From contig NC_058043.1 of the NCBI RefSeq assembly GCF_020085105.1, positions 6,453,667 to 6,517,666 of the forward strand: a stretch of DNA of 64,000 bases, read 5' to 3'. Origin of the DNA: Siniperca chuatsi. Its lineage: Eukaryota > Chordata > Actinopteri > Centrarchiformes > Sinipercidae. The notes under the pieces are model-generated. The model was not told the DNA's origin, did not search any database, and saw only the letters and a program-made list of their open reading frames with translations. The translations under genes and the position numbers were made by a program. Shown here one piece after another: positions 28,033 to 40,077 of the stretch (positions are counted from its first letter, which is position 1; each line of letters begins with the position of its first letter).

Positions 28033-28110
28033 CCAGCATGCATTGTTTGAGAGTTAAAACTCTCCAGATACCCTCTTTTTTTTTGTAGTTCGAAGAAAAC
28101 ATTTTATTTC
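28033..28110 (+). repeat. Direct repeat block, copy B, about 200 bp 5' of atp6ap1l
   Basis: Near-identical to 27374-27450 through CATGCATTGTTTGAGAGTTA and AAACTCTCCAGATACCCTC, then TTTTTTGTAGTTCGAAGAAA. It could be a promoter-proximal duplication or the paired ends of a transposable element. Confidence 0.8.
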
Positions 28111-28187
28111 CTGAACTGAAAATGAGAAAATGTCTTCAACCAGCAGGCAGGGCTCTCTCTCTCTCAACCCTGTCTGTCCCCGCTCTG

Positions 28188-28200
28188 TCCTGATTGGCTG
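28188..28200 (+). promoter_or_regulatory. CCAAT box candidate of atp6ap1l
   Basis: CTGATTGGCTGAT, an inverted CCAAT motif (NF-Y type), lies about 110 bp before the start codon in a GC-richer stretch. A plausible promoter element by position only. Confidence 0.4.
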
Positions 28201-28303
28201 ATCCATCAATCTGTCAGGGGGGCTTAAAGACGGTGGGCTGATTAAAGTAGATTATGAGGGGGGGAGACTAGTGTGCTGGCATCGCACTCTGGTCACCACA
28301 GCA

Positions 28304-29832
28304 ATGGCTTCACCATGGAAACACTGCTGCATCCTCCTCCTCTCTCTCCTTCTCCTCCATCTGCATTCGCCTACCTGCCTCGGCCGACAACCTGCTGACA
28401 GGTAGGTGAAGAGACAGAGAGTCAGAGATGATGTTTTACGTTGATGCCTGGTGTTGTTGTTTTTGACCTCTCCTGGCTCTCTAATCTTTGACTGTTGACA
28501 CGTTCAGCTCAAAGATTACTCCACTGTGTGTCCCATCAGGACCTGTTATCGTGTTTGTTATTTCTTTAAAGCTGCATTAAGTGAATTTTTAATTTGGTCA
28601 TTTGGGGGCAGAGGAACAAGCTGAAAACCCAACATCTGACGTATTATGGTAAATGGACTGTACTTATATGGCGCCTTTCTAGTCTTTCTCAAAGCGCTTC
28701 AACTACATATCACATTCATACATTGATGGCAGGTGCCAACTGCTCATCAGTTGAAAGATATTAATCATTCACACACACTCACACACCGAGGGCAATTTGG
28801 GGTTCAGTGTCTTGCCCAAGGACACTGGGGGTTGGGGGAAGCTGGGATCGAACCGCAATCGGACCTTCCGATTGGCAGACGACCCACTAAGCCACAGTCG
28901 CCCCTGTGGCTTAGTGGTAGAGCTAAGAGCTTATCACCTTATAAAATAGTTACCTACTTTAACATCCTGCAGACAATGACAACATTATCAGCCCACTGGA
29001 GTCATGTTTGAGTCCACCTGATTAATGTAGCTCTGGTTTGGTCTCCGCCAACTCTTGGGAAAAATATCTGCCTCTTAAGCTGCTAGATGTTCCACTATGT
29101 CCACCAGCTAGTCTCTAACTGGGTCTTTGCGCTGTTTGGTACTGGGCAGGTAGTGTACAGTGGGTTTGCTGCTGGAAACAACGCTGATGAGAGTACTGAG
29201 ACAGTAAATGTGGCTAAAAAGAGGCTAAAAAGCTCTGTAAATCTGCAGAGTGGTGGTCAGAATTCTCTGAAGACTTATCACTAAACCAGACCACAAAGAA
29301 GATTGGACTTAATACAATGGATACAAACCAGTATCCCACTATCACCAGTTATGGTGTAGCACATCTGACTTTCATGCAGGAGTTTGTGTCTCGTTGTACA
29401 CCTGAAGTTAACATTTCCATTTTTATTAACCGTAACCATGATTCTTCCCCAACCTTGCCTAGGTGTTTTAGTTGCCTAACCCTAACCATGCCTTAACCAT
29501 TTATTTGCCATAGCTGTGATCTTTCCCTAACTTTAACCATATCGTAATTGCTACTCGCAGATATAGCAGAAAACAAGAATTGTGCAAATGTTGGCATTGG
29601 ACCTAAAGATAAAAATCATTCAACACAATCTAGGGTTTTTCAGAATCAATCAATATTAACGTTCTTGTTGATAGTGTTGACACAAACAAACAAACACAGA
29701 TGGGATGATAATGTTGCTCTGTGTCTGCAGCTGTTTGTGGTGTCATTTTTTACAGTGTGCAGCTGCTGATGGTAGAGGGGAGGGAGAGGCTGCAAAATCT
29801 CCTTTTGGCTGAAAGCCACCCCATCCTTCATG

Positions 29833-29891
<59 letters not shown>

Positions 29892-32800
29892 AGCTCATGA
29901 TTGTATGATTATATAATCAGTGCAATCCCACAATCCACAGTCCTGCGCTCTGAGCCAGCAGGAGGAGTTAAACCCTTTTAGCTGTAGGGAGTCAGTGAGT
30001 CGGGGAGGATTTGACAACTCTATGACTATTGTTCTAAACTAAGTACATTTATAATACATTTAGTATCAGAATCAGAATCAGAAATACTTTATTGATCCCC
30101 GAAGGGAAAGTCTTTGTTACAGTAGCTCGCCTTTACGTCAGTGCACACAGGAGAATGTACTAGCAAAAAATATGATACACTATAAAACACTATAAAAACA
30201 GGTCAGAAAATAAATTAAGTACCAGGTGGGTATAAGTATAAGATAAACTAAGTGTGAAGTACCAAGTGGGTTTTCCGGTTGATGATGATAATACAGTATA
30301 ATAATACAATGTAATAAAATAAGTAATAAGTAATAAGCAGAGGTGCATGTACTGTCGAGAATAGTAATGGTAATAGTGGTAATGGTAATAGTAATAGTAT
30401 GTACTGAGAAAAATGTGAAACATGTTTTACTGAGAGGAAGTCCCTGGACACAGATGGAGCATCCATTGGGCTCATTTAGATTAGACTGTTGGACCACTTT
30501 GACAGATTATTTTGCACTGCATCAGGCCACATGCTCCTCGCTCACTGACCAGAGTAGACACAACAGTTTTGTTTTGATTTTGGACAGAAATACATGGATA
30601 TACTAAAGATTTCTCCTGTGAAACAACATTGTGTTACGTTTGGCATCCTTTAAACATACTTATGTAGAAATGTCAACCATTTTTAGTGCTCTGTAAAGGG
30701 CCACATATGCTCCAAAACGGACGTGCACACGGACAGCAGACATCAGTGCATACGGTCCACATGGTCATAACGAAGTCTGAATGAACAGATGACAAACTTT
30801 ACATCACTCAGACTATTCTGACCAAGTGGATACAGAAAGTATAATTTCGGGATTTAATGTTAGAGCACAAATCATGTAGCCTAACACACAAACACTACTT
30901 AACTTGTGTGCACAAATTATTCTTTTTTTCCCCATGACACCTGCTAGATTCTGTATGTCTGTAAAACAACCCTCTTCCAGACATTACGTTTATATTCAAC
31001 TTATCTGCAACAGCAAATATGTTTTGTAGTAGAACATAATGCCGACCAGATTACATTTTCTATTAACATCATGAGGAAAAGTAAATTAACTAAAAGTTAA
31101 TAAACGTATTAACGTTTATATTGAACGTAATATTCACTGACAATGTATTTTTTTACGCCGAAATATCTGATCTTATATTACATCTATATATCTTATATAT
31201 CTCTACAATAATCGGCCAATAGGGGCAATATTCGTTCAACTACAGGATTATAAAACTTTTTTTATAGTTATGTTTAGGCACTGGCAGTACTTTTAGTTAG
31301 GTTAGGTAAAGATCGTGGTCTTGGTTTAATACAGAAAAAATCCACAGTGATCTGAAGCACAAGACGCAGTGTTTTTTTAACATTTAACCACAATCTTTCT
31401 CTAACCTAACACCAAAGTGTTTTTGTTGCCTAAACCAAACCACAGACTTTGAAATTTAATTTGTCACCACAACATAATTGGGAAAACAATTTAGTAATAT
31501 ATATAAAAGTAGTTTAGGACACATGGTTGCCCTTAAAAAACGATTTTCTCAATCAGCTTCTTACTATGAGTGGCAGGGTCCTACATCAACACTGTTTTGG
31601 TTATTTCTCATAAGAGATTTCTGGATTTGTTGCTTTTCTCTGTCGTTTTCTCACTGGTTTGAAGTGGGCGGGGCTTAGTCTTAGTCCATCCATCCATCCA
31701 ATATATAATTATAATACACCCTGGACAGTGGCCAACTCGTCGCAGAGGCGATATATAATTATAATAATAATAAAACTTTTTTATAGAGCACTTATCAAAA
31801 CAAAGTACAAAGTACTTCACAACAAGAGAAATAAAATACCACAGTGAATGACGAAATATTAAGAAATAAAATACATAAAAAACACAAAAGCAATAAAATA
31901 AACAATAAAAAATAAAACAGCCAGTTCAGGTAAAATCAGGATCTGCTTTTAGATAAAAATGTGTTTTGAGACGAGACTTAAACAAAGACACTGACTCAGA
32001 CAATCTAATTTCTTCGGGTAGGTTGTTCCAGATCCTCGGGGCCCTGATAGCAAAAGCTCTGTCCCCTCTTAGTTTTCATCCTGGACTCAGGAACAGACAG
32101 AAGACCCCTGCCCAAAGATCTCAAACTACGTGAAGGTTCATAAGGGATTACAAGGTCTAAAATATAATCTGGGGCCAGGCCGTGAAGAGCCTTAAAAGTA
32201 ATCAAATATTCATTAATCATAAAAGTAAATATATGACTTCACCATGCACCAGGTGAAGCAAACTTGTTGCTTCTGAAGCTTTCAGCTACATCTGGTGGCC
32301 TTCCTCAACAGATGGAGTTGCTCAGTTGTCATGGAGTTGTTGACAGGTGGGATAACAGGTGGTGGTGTATAGGTGTTTCAAGATGGTGTCTGGCGTTGTG
32401 AGCTTCCTTTCTCTGGCTGTCCACCAACTCCTGGTTGAGTTTTTGTGTGTTAAACTCTTAATAGATAATAAGGAAGGATTTTTACTTCAACTTTAATTGT
32501 TTCTTATTTAGTCATGCATATTTAATGTTATAGAGAAATAATTGGATTTGAAACCAAGTTTTCAGGGGCTTTAGCTACAGACAGTTTTCCAGGATGTATT
32601 GAAGCTTTATTCTTATCGTTGCCTCTTTAGACCTGTTGATGCACGAATGCTCAGGATTCTTTACATAAAACCTGAATGTGCTGCATGTTTTTATAAAAGC
32701 AATCAGAGCTGCTGTTTGGTGTTAAACTGATTCTAATATTAAATCTTGGCCCATTCATTTTCCACTACAAGAGTCTTTCTCTCTGTAATCTGGGTCAGAG

Positions 32801-35800
32801 TGGTTCCTCTGAGCAACAGTACATCTCTGTTCCAGACTGATCCCTCTGTCTGTAACCATAAACACTAATCCACAGGGTGAACGACTGGGTCACTGGACTA
32901 CCCAGATGCATTCTGGGTACTCGAGACCTCACAGGTTCATCACCTGGTCATCCTTGCTCCCTCCTCTATTTCTAACCTTCATAATTTCTATTTGTTTAAG
33001 GTAATTTAACATGCTGTCATTATGTTACATTATATTTTTCTCATTTAACTAGGAAGTATCAATAGTTCTCAGCCCTGTCTAAATGTGCACTAGTTATACA
33101 TTTTATGAGACACTATTTTGTTTTAGCTAATAAGTACAAGATACTTTAATGGTATAATCGGAAATGTATTTTTATTATGGTTTCTTAACAGTTTTTTTAA
33201 AGTTTTAACTTAAATTAATTTGTTATTAAACATTTAATCCTAATACAACTGTCATTATGGTTTTGATTTAAAGAATAATCTTTAATCTGAATTGGGCATC
33301 TCTTTTGCTTGTGTAAATGTCGAATAAATGGTGACTATTAGAATGACAACATAGTCTTGTTTATGTTTTCCCATAATAACATAACACATTTGGATTAAGA
33401 CATATTTCTTGTCACATACTATTAAACGATGATATCAAAGGAGTCAGAATTAGATTTTGTGTGATTGTAAATTTGACTTCAAAAAATGCTGACTAGTATA
33501 ACTAACTACTAATACCTACAGTAACTAATAAAAAAATGCTCATGAGTACAAACTAGAATAGAAACTAATAATTAATAAAAGCAGCTGAAGAAAAAAACAC
33601 CAGCAGGCATTACTGCGAGACATTAATCTACGTATGAGGCGAGGACAACGAGACATTTCTGAGATATCTGACTGCAGGTCATTTATTAAATATGTCACCT
33701 GAAAATACTGAAAAAACCTAAAAGAAATACGGAATAATAAAAGAGAGAATCAAATAAATGAAAACAGAATACACTGTGTGAGATTAAAAATGGGAAAAAA
33801 GAAATTATGAACATTATTTCAGTTATTTATTGATCCTCCTGTCACTTCTGTTCACAGTGCTGCTGTCTCTCCAGTCCATGGTAAGTACCATCTATCTATC
33901 TATGTATGTATCTGGAGACATATTCCCATGCTTGAAGGACAAAATCATAAAACAAACAATATTGATTATTGATTAAGTACTGATTATCTACAATCTACCT
34001 GCCTACTGCCACTTATTTTGACTTGTCACTCTTCCCATAAACCTCACAGATGGATGGTTCAGTAGCTGCTTGCCTTTGTGTTTGAAATGTGCTATATAAA
34101 TAAAGCTGCCTTGCCTGTATGACTTATTTTATAAAATCAAAGAAATAATCCGGTTATTGATTATCTCTCCAGATGAAGGGATGGCACAGAGTGATGGAGG
34201 GATGTTGATAGAGGAGCGTTTGGTACCTGCAGACCAACCGTTCAGACGACTGCAGGTAAAAGTGGAGGAGAGAACAACAGTTTTCTACTCAAACAGAAGT
34301 ACCGTTATTGATTTTTTACTTAGAGGTGAATAGTGGTGGTAAAGATACAACATCACAAGTACTGTATTCCAAATTGTGCATAAGAAAAAGTAAGCAAGTG
34401 TCAGCACTGACACTGCGAAAGAGAGAAGAGTTTAGTTTCACTGCTGTAACAACATGTGCTTTACGAAAAAAGCACAGGCGAATATCTGAAAACCACACAT
34501 GCGTCCATGTGGGTTTATCACGTATAGGTGTGTATTTGAATTTCTATATGAAATGGTGTTTCACGTGATAAAAAAAGTATTTTGTTCTTGTCTCCAGCTT
34601 CCTCTCCAGTCTCCAGATGTATCACGGAGGAAGTTACTTCAGGCGCCAGGAGCTGCACTTCCCTTCCCTCCCCTCAAGGTGGAGTTGTCTCCAGACGATT
34701 AACCAGCTACTATAACACAGAAGAGTAAAATAAAAAACACCTTGCCCAACACAAAGTCAGGGGGAACATTTCAAACAGTATATAAAGAACAGCTGGTGCA
34801 AGTTTTCAAATTTACGAATCTCCAGCATCTATCCATCCATTATTTACACCTATTTATTATAAAATTTTATTGTCAACACAAGATTGGTGGTTGCCAGTCA
34901 AAAATGAGAAGCTGCTTTTGTCTACAATATTATTGCTAATTATTTCACAATTGATGGTTTGGTATTGACAATTATTTATAGTATTTTTTCACTTTCACGA
35001 ACTACGCTAGCAGTTTCCCCCTGCTTCCAATCTATGTGCTACGCCAGACTAAACATGTCTTGAACCTATCTGTACTGGACGCACAGATATTAGGCTCATA
35101 TCCATCTTCTGCTCTGATTTTTCGCACGACAAAAAGAACAAACAGATTTCACATAATCTCACAGTGTGGCTTTAACATGAGAGATCCTCCCCCTCATTGG
35201 GCAACTGGAAATGTTGCTGGTGGTAGACAAATGGCAATTGGAAAAAAAAGTTGTCCAACAATAGGATTATAGCAGCCTGTAGCTATAGTTTATGGTAACT
35301 GCATGATTATTGTATATATGTATATTTAACACATACTTAAAGTACTTCTCAACCGCCCCAACCCCATTGGCCAATTTGTGACTTTGAAAAGTTGATATTG
35401 GAGTTTTATTTTGTGGATCCCAGGGAAGCTAACACTCATATATTTCGCTCACAGTGCGGAGACCAAGGTGTTGTCCAATAATACTGTTGTCTCCGCCTAC
35501 CAGGTGTTGTCCAATGGGGAGCCATGCGTCCTGTTCCAAGCCAGGAAGCTGTCTCTCCGCTATGAGAAGGAGAATCAGCTAGACCTGACGGAGAGAGCCT
35601 TTTCTCCTCAGAAACCCGTCGACACCAGCCAGTCTGTCTGCCGTCAGGATAAGGCCATGTATGTACACCTGTCTGTCTGAATGACCCCGTCTATCTACCT
35701 GTCTGTCTGATGCACACAAACCTTTAAAAACAGAAAACATACATTTTTTTAGATTTAGTTGTTTACTGGAGAGACATCTCAAAATAGAGCTCAAACAGAT

Positions 35801-38800
35801 ATCCCTCCTTCTCAGACGACTGGGGGAGCTGTAGGAGACGTAGGTGGATAAAAGGTGATTAAAAAAATAAACATTGTTGTTCCAATAATTTTAATACAGA
35901 GTCCAGCAGCAAGATTATTGTCCAATTTAGATATAACAAGACCATTACAGTATGTCCAGTAAAAATACGTCCAAAGAGATTTGTCAGATGAAGGATGTTG
36001 ATGAAAAAAGTCCAGCAGTTCCTTACGTCGTTCCAGGTCCAAAAGGTATCAATAACACATAATCTCAAGTCTTTTGTCACTTAAGTCTGACCCACTGTCT
36101 GTCTGTCTTCACCAGGCTGGTCATGAGGTTTGGAGATGTGGGGGATTTGAGAGGCCTGTCCATCAGGTCAGTCATACCATCTGTCTGCCAATCATGCACT
36201 AAAATACAAATATAACTTATATTATATAACGTTAATCAAGTGAAATGTGATCAAAAGTTATGTTAAAGGCCGCACTGATAATCTAGATCTAATTGTAAAT
36301 TTGTTCATGAAAAGGTTCCCTGTGGAGTTTTCTTGTAAACCAGTGATGGAAGGTTTCTACTGAGTACATTTACTCAAGTACTGTACTTGAGGTCCTTGTA
36401 CTTAAGTGTGTCCAATTTCTGCTACTTTATACTCCACTACAAATCAGAGGGAAATATTATACTTTTTCCTTCACTAAATGTATTTAACTACTATAGTTAT
36501 TTTGATTTTACATACAAAACATATGATCAACCTATTAAATATGATGCATTGTTACAGTATAGATTAAAGGCCCCACATACGCTCACACGTGTTTTCAGTT
36601 ATGATGCTGATTGGACCGACTCAGGCTGGAGTTGTGCAAAGCTCTGTTGGGATTTATGTGAGGTCATCATGAACTTATAAGAATGATAAAGTTGCAAATT
36701 GCCTCACAACAAAACTGACAGGAGAGCCCCTAAGCCTCTTGTTGCACACGACAATAACTTGTGTGTACAAATTATTATCTTGTGTGTATAAGATATTTAA
36801 AAAAACATCATCTTTTGGGGGCCTTGGAGGGTTCATAATTTAACACACAAAGGGGCCATTTTGCATGGTGAGGACTTCTACTTTCTACTTTCCTCATAAA
36901 ACATTTGCAAAGCAAGTTTTTTAACATTTTGAAACCTGCATTGTTAACATTCATGTTCACTAGTTTGCAGTCTTCTTCTTCCCTGCCTTTGTTGGTGCAG
37001 TGTTGTGTTTCTTTGTGCATTACCACCTCCTGTAGGTCAGTGAAATAATGTGACACCATTGGCAAGAATATGTAGGCCTATCTCATTGCATAAAAAAACT
37101 GCACATAGCGCTAGAGGTCAAAAACTGAACATGGTACCTTTAAGGCTAAAAAGTATACAGCTAGGCTAGCTCCACCTGAACAGTTAAATGTAAAGTTTGG
37201 GCTGATGGTCTCCTCTCGTCCCTCTGGTGTCAGACTGCAGCTGTCCAACACTTTCTACGAGTCTTCAGGTCAGTGGTGGTTCTCGGTGGACAGCGTCTCT
37301 CTGCTCTACAACACCTCCGAAGAGGCTGTGTTCAACACCAGCGAGGTGTACGCTCCAGCCTCCTCCTCCTACCACTGTTTCCATGTCAGCAGCCTGCAGC
37401 GCTACAGCGCCCTGCTGCTGCCCAGCACTGACCACGCCCGCCGCTGGACCATCACCTTCACCAACTTCCAGGTACCTGTCCATTTACCCAGCCCACTGTC
37501 TGATATTTAAAAGGTAATATATAATTTGTACCCGCAGCTCTATCAATGATATCTGGAGAAACTATCATCATCCATCTTTAAATTGACCATTCACTAATCT
37601 CCTCCATCGAATAGTGAATGTCCAATCATGACTTAGCAACAGTAACCCAAAAAAAAAACTAGAATAGGATGATCCTATAACGTATTTGTACGATCTCTTG
37701 TATGTTGCACCTGTCAACCCCATTCGGAGTGCACATTTAAATCTCTGAAAAAGATATGCTTGACGATGAACAAATAACAAATTTGAACAGAGCAAATTAA
37801 ATTGAAACATTTGTGTCTGTATAGAGTTGTGTGATTATTTACTAACCACACTATTTCATTAGTAGAGTGTTATTTTTGTTATACAACTAGGACAGTTACT
37901 CTTGAAACATCCCACTTTTTGACCATCATTATGACCGAATATGTCAATGTATTGCAGATGAAGAATCTTGCATGTTTATTTCTTGCACCAAATAAGAAAG
38001 TAATTTAGGCAGTGAACAGCAGAAGTGGTACTAAATGAAGAGCCGTTTGGGAGCCGAAAGAGCTGGCTCTTATTGATGAGTTGAGCCAAATGATCTGGCT
38101 CACTAAAAAGAGCCAAAATTCAGATCACTGGAAGTGATAAGTGTGTGTTACTTTTTTCCTATGGGATGCATCTTTGGGGGATTTGATTCCCTGAACCACA
38201 AAAGAGACCAAGCAAGTAACGTGCGTGGTGCCTGCTACTCATCAGAGTGAGTTTCTGGCCAGGATGATATATACAGGGTTACAGGAAACAACAGACTAAA
38301 CAAAAGGTGTGAGCTGGGCTCTCCTCACAATACAACAAACGGTTTCACTCACAAGGATCTGTTAATCAATGTAAATTTGTTTATCTCAACACAGAGCTCA
38401 CTGTCATTTAGAAAGGAATTACACCCCCAAGTGGCTAAAAAAATGTGATATTTCAGGTTCAAACTAAATTAACCAATGCTTGAATAGTTGTATTTATTTA
38501 TTTGCATTAAAATGGTTATTAATGGAATACTTCTTGACACTGACTCAAAAAAAAAACTGTTGTACACTTTGCTTGGATTTGAGCTCTGTATGATTTTCTT
38601 ATGCACCTTGACTCCAGAGAGGATTTCTTTCACTGTGTTTGTGTCTCTCACTTGCAGAAGGATGAATAACAACAAACTTGAATTTTAAACTGTCACATTA
38701 TCACTTTTATTTTCTTAATTATCTTAAAAATGTCTCTGTCTCCCCCTCAGATCCAGGCGTTCAACGTCACCACCGGTAAATTTTCTCCTGCAAGCGACTG

Positions 38801-39008
38801 CGCTACCTTCCTGACGCCGGCCATCCTGATGGGCCTCATCACTTCCCTCATCCTGCTGCTGGTCCTGGCCTACGCCCTGCACATGGTCATCCACCTGAAA
38901 CACATCGAGCATGACAATGAACACAAGGCCGACCTCTACTTCCCCCAAAACCCTGAACAGCCTGAACAATGCTGTGTGGAAAATGTCGTTGAGAAAAATA
39001 TTTTGTAG
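28304..39008 (+). CDS. atp6ap1l: V-type proton ATPase subunit S1-like protein (ATP6AP1-like), 8 exons, about 328 aa
   Basis: Relative of the V-ATPase accessory subunit Ac45/ATP6AP1, a type I membrane glycoprotein that helps assemble and sort the proton pump. Exons: 28304-28401, 33858-33880, 34173-34255, 34598-34678, 35504-35658, 36116-36166, 37234-37471, 38751-39008; phases close. Residues 1-28 are a signal peptide (CCILLLSLLLLHLHS core). The lumenal domain has Ac45-like blocks (GEPCVLFQARKLSLRYE, SYHCFHVSSLQRYSALLLPS, NFQIQAFNV, ASDCATFLTPAILMG), N-glycosylation sequons (YNTS, FNTS, FNVT), one membrane span near residues 264-293, and a short cytosolic tail. It is shorter than ATP6AP1, lacking most of that protein's N-terminal half, as ATP6AP1L does. 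Position beside rps23 matches ATP6AP1L in human. Exons 2-4 are small and poorly conserved, and the exon 5 acceptor has an alternative. Intron 1 (5.4 kb) is full of repeats. Confidence 0.88.
28568..29290 (+). mobile_element. TAAAGCTGCA-type repeat, copy 3, split by a SINE insertion
   Basis: The left part (28568-28645) has AAAGCTGCATTAAG and TTTGGGGGCAG. The right part (about 28930-29290) resumes with TTATCACCTTATAAA, the CCACCTGATTAATGTAGC block, and TCTCCGCCAACTC, in the order seen at 5112-5560. The insert between them is the SINE at 28646-28915. In atp6ap1l intron 1. Confidence 0.65.
28646..28915 (-). mobile_element. tRNA-derived SINE inserted into an older repeat
   Basis: On the minus strand the head is CTGTGGCTTAGTGGGTCGTC (A box), then GCGGTTCGATCCCAGCTTCC (box B), and it ends at GTAAATGGACTGTACTTATA (plus-strand view). 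Flanked by halves of the TAAAGCTGCA-type repeat, so it is the younger insertion. Confidence 0.75.
29836..29888. repeat. (GT)n microsatellite in atp6ap1l intron 1
   Basis: About 26 uninterrupted GT units. Confidence 0.97.
30062..30420 (-). mobile_element. 3' end of a non-LTR retrotransposon (LINE)
   Basis: Carries the fish LINE 3' tail: AGAATCAGAATCAGAAATAC, then TTTATTGATCCCCGAAGGGA (plus-strand view; the element runs on the minus strand). Only the 3' non-coding part is present. The same AATCAGAATCAG repeat ends the longer copy at 59905-60535. Confidence 0.7.
31745..32225 (-). mobile_element. 5'-truncated LINE, reverse transcriptase C-terminal remnant
   Basis: The minus strand encodes ITFKALHGLAPDYILDLVIP ... 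SRSLRSLGRGLLSVPESR, a typical end of a fish non-LTR retrotransposon polyprotein. The frame breaks after about 70 residues and resumes in another, followed by an A-rich tail toward 31760. A dead copy in atp6ap1l intron 1. Confidence 0.7.
38025..38135. mobile_element. AGAGCCG-type short palindromic repeat
   Basis: Contains AGAGCCGTTTGGGAGCCGAA, AGAGCTGGCTC and TGGCTCACTAAAAAGAGCC: several inverted GAGCC/GGCTC words over about 100 bp, as in a common fish non-autonomous element. In the last intron of atp6ap1l. Confidence 0.55.
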
Positions 39009-40077
39009 TGTAGCCAAGAAGATAATTAGACGCATACACTTCAAAAAGAGACACAGCTGATTTGACGCTGACAACTGGCACCAAACCTGGATTAGATTTT
39101 TTGAATATATATTTTTAGTGTTTTTTAATATGCCTATTAGTGAATTTCTGTATTTGTATTTATAACAAATTTAATAAAAATATAAATTAAAAAATTATCT
39201 TTTATTTTATTCTGTTTCTCTCTATGTTTGTATTGGTTGGTCCTATTCCTATTCTCCTTTACAATAACAGAGTTTATTGCAGGCCATTTTAATTTCATTC
39301 CACCCAGTTTCAATTCAAATGTAAATGTGGAAAAATGGCAGAGAGTGCACATTCAATTCAAAATGGCTGACTTCCTGTTGGGTTTAGGTAGGCCGGGGGC
39401 TGCATTTTTTTAAAACTTCAAGGGGGCGGTATAGAGCCATTTTGCCCAGCCCATTTCCAAAACCCATTCCAGTTTCACAACTTTTCGAGCACCTTTAGGC
39501 CCTGAAAAATGTGATTCATTCGTAAAAAGTTGGAATCATAAAGAATAATAATAATAATTCCTTGCATTTCAATAGATTCAAAGATAGAATAAATATATAT
39601 GTATTAAAATGATGTAATGTTGAACAGTTTGGTCTCCATAATAATACAGAATTGCTGTAATTTAAATTATGTCCGATGGGTGGCAGTGATACGTGAAGAA
39701 GCGTCCAAGCAGCCATATTTTATAGAAGAAGAAGAAGACGCTCATGCTGATTTCACGCGACGTACTGACAGCTAATGTACCAACTTCTGTGAATATAAAA
39801 GACTACACGTTGTTTAAAGCAGCGGTTTTTATTTCCAAAGCCTGAGTGTTATTTAGTTTTGAATCAGACCGCTTGAGGTCGAATTAAACTCGCCATTTAG
39901 CTAATTTTCTCTTCGAGTTAGCTTTGCTGGTTAGCATCCTGGCTAACCGGTTAGCTGTAGGACAGGTGACGTCAGGAAGGGACCCACCCCACCTGCCGTT
40001 GACCGTTAACTTTACCGGCGTAGTTTAATGTTGATGTAGTTTAGCCCTGCTTTCATCTTCCTGCCGCCGGCGACTTC
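39009..40077. other. Region between atp6ap1l stop and pde12 start
   Basis: Contains the atp6ap1l 3' UTR with an AATAAA at 39173-39178, then AT-rich sequence without recognisable genes, and the pde12 promoter/5' UTR, which becomes CpG-richer from about 39960. Confidence 0.6.
39173..39178 (+). terminator. atp6ap1l poly(A) signal
   Basis: Canonical AATAAA about 165 nt after the stop codon. Confidence 0.6.

Larger units (their letters stand above)
26447..28303. other. Head-to-head intergenic region between rps23 and atp6ap1l
   Basis: Holds the rps23 5' UTR/promoter on the left and the atp6ap1l promoter on the right. Between them is an AT-rich stretch, a GAGCTTGACCGATACAGG-type repeat (about 26965-27160), and two direct copies of a ~75-bp block (27374-27450 and 28033-28110). 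No exon found. Confidence 0.6.

Noticed and set aside
32005-32220. 71-aa minus-strand frame resembling a protein
   Set aside because: It is the C-terminal remnant of a non-LTR retrotransposon, so it is listed as a mobile element and not a host gene.
36387-36680. 97-aa plus-strand frame between atp6ap1l exons 6 and 7
   Set aside because: No splice-site support, no recognised similarity, and low-complexity composition; it is intron sequence.
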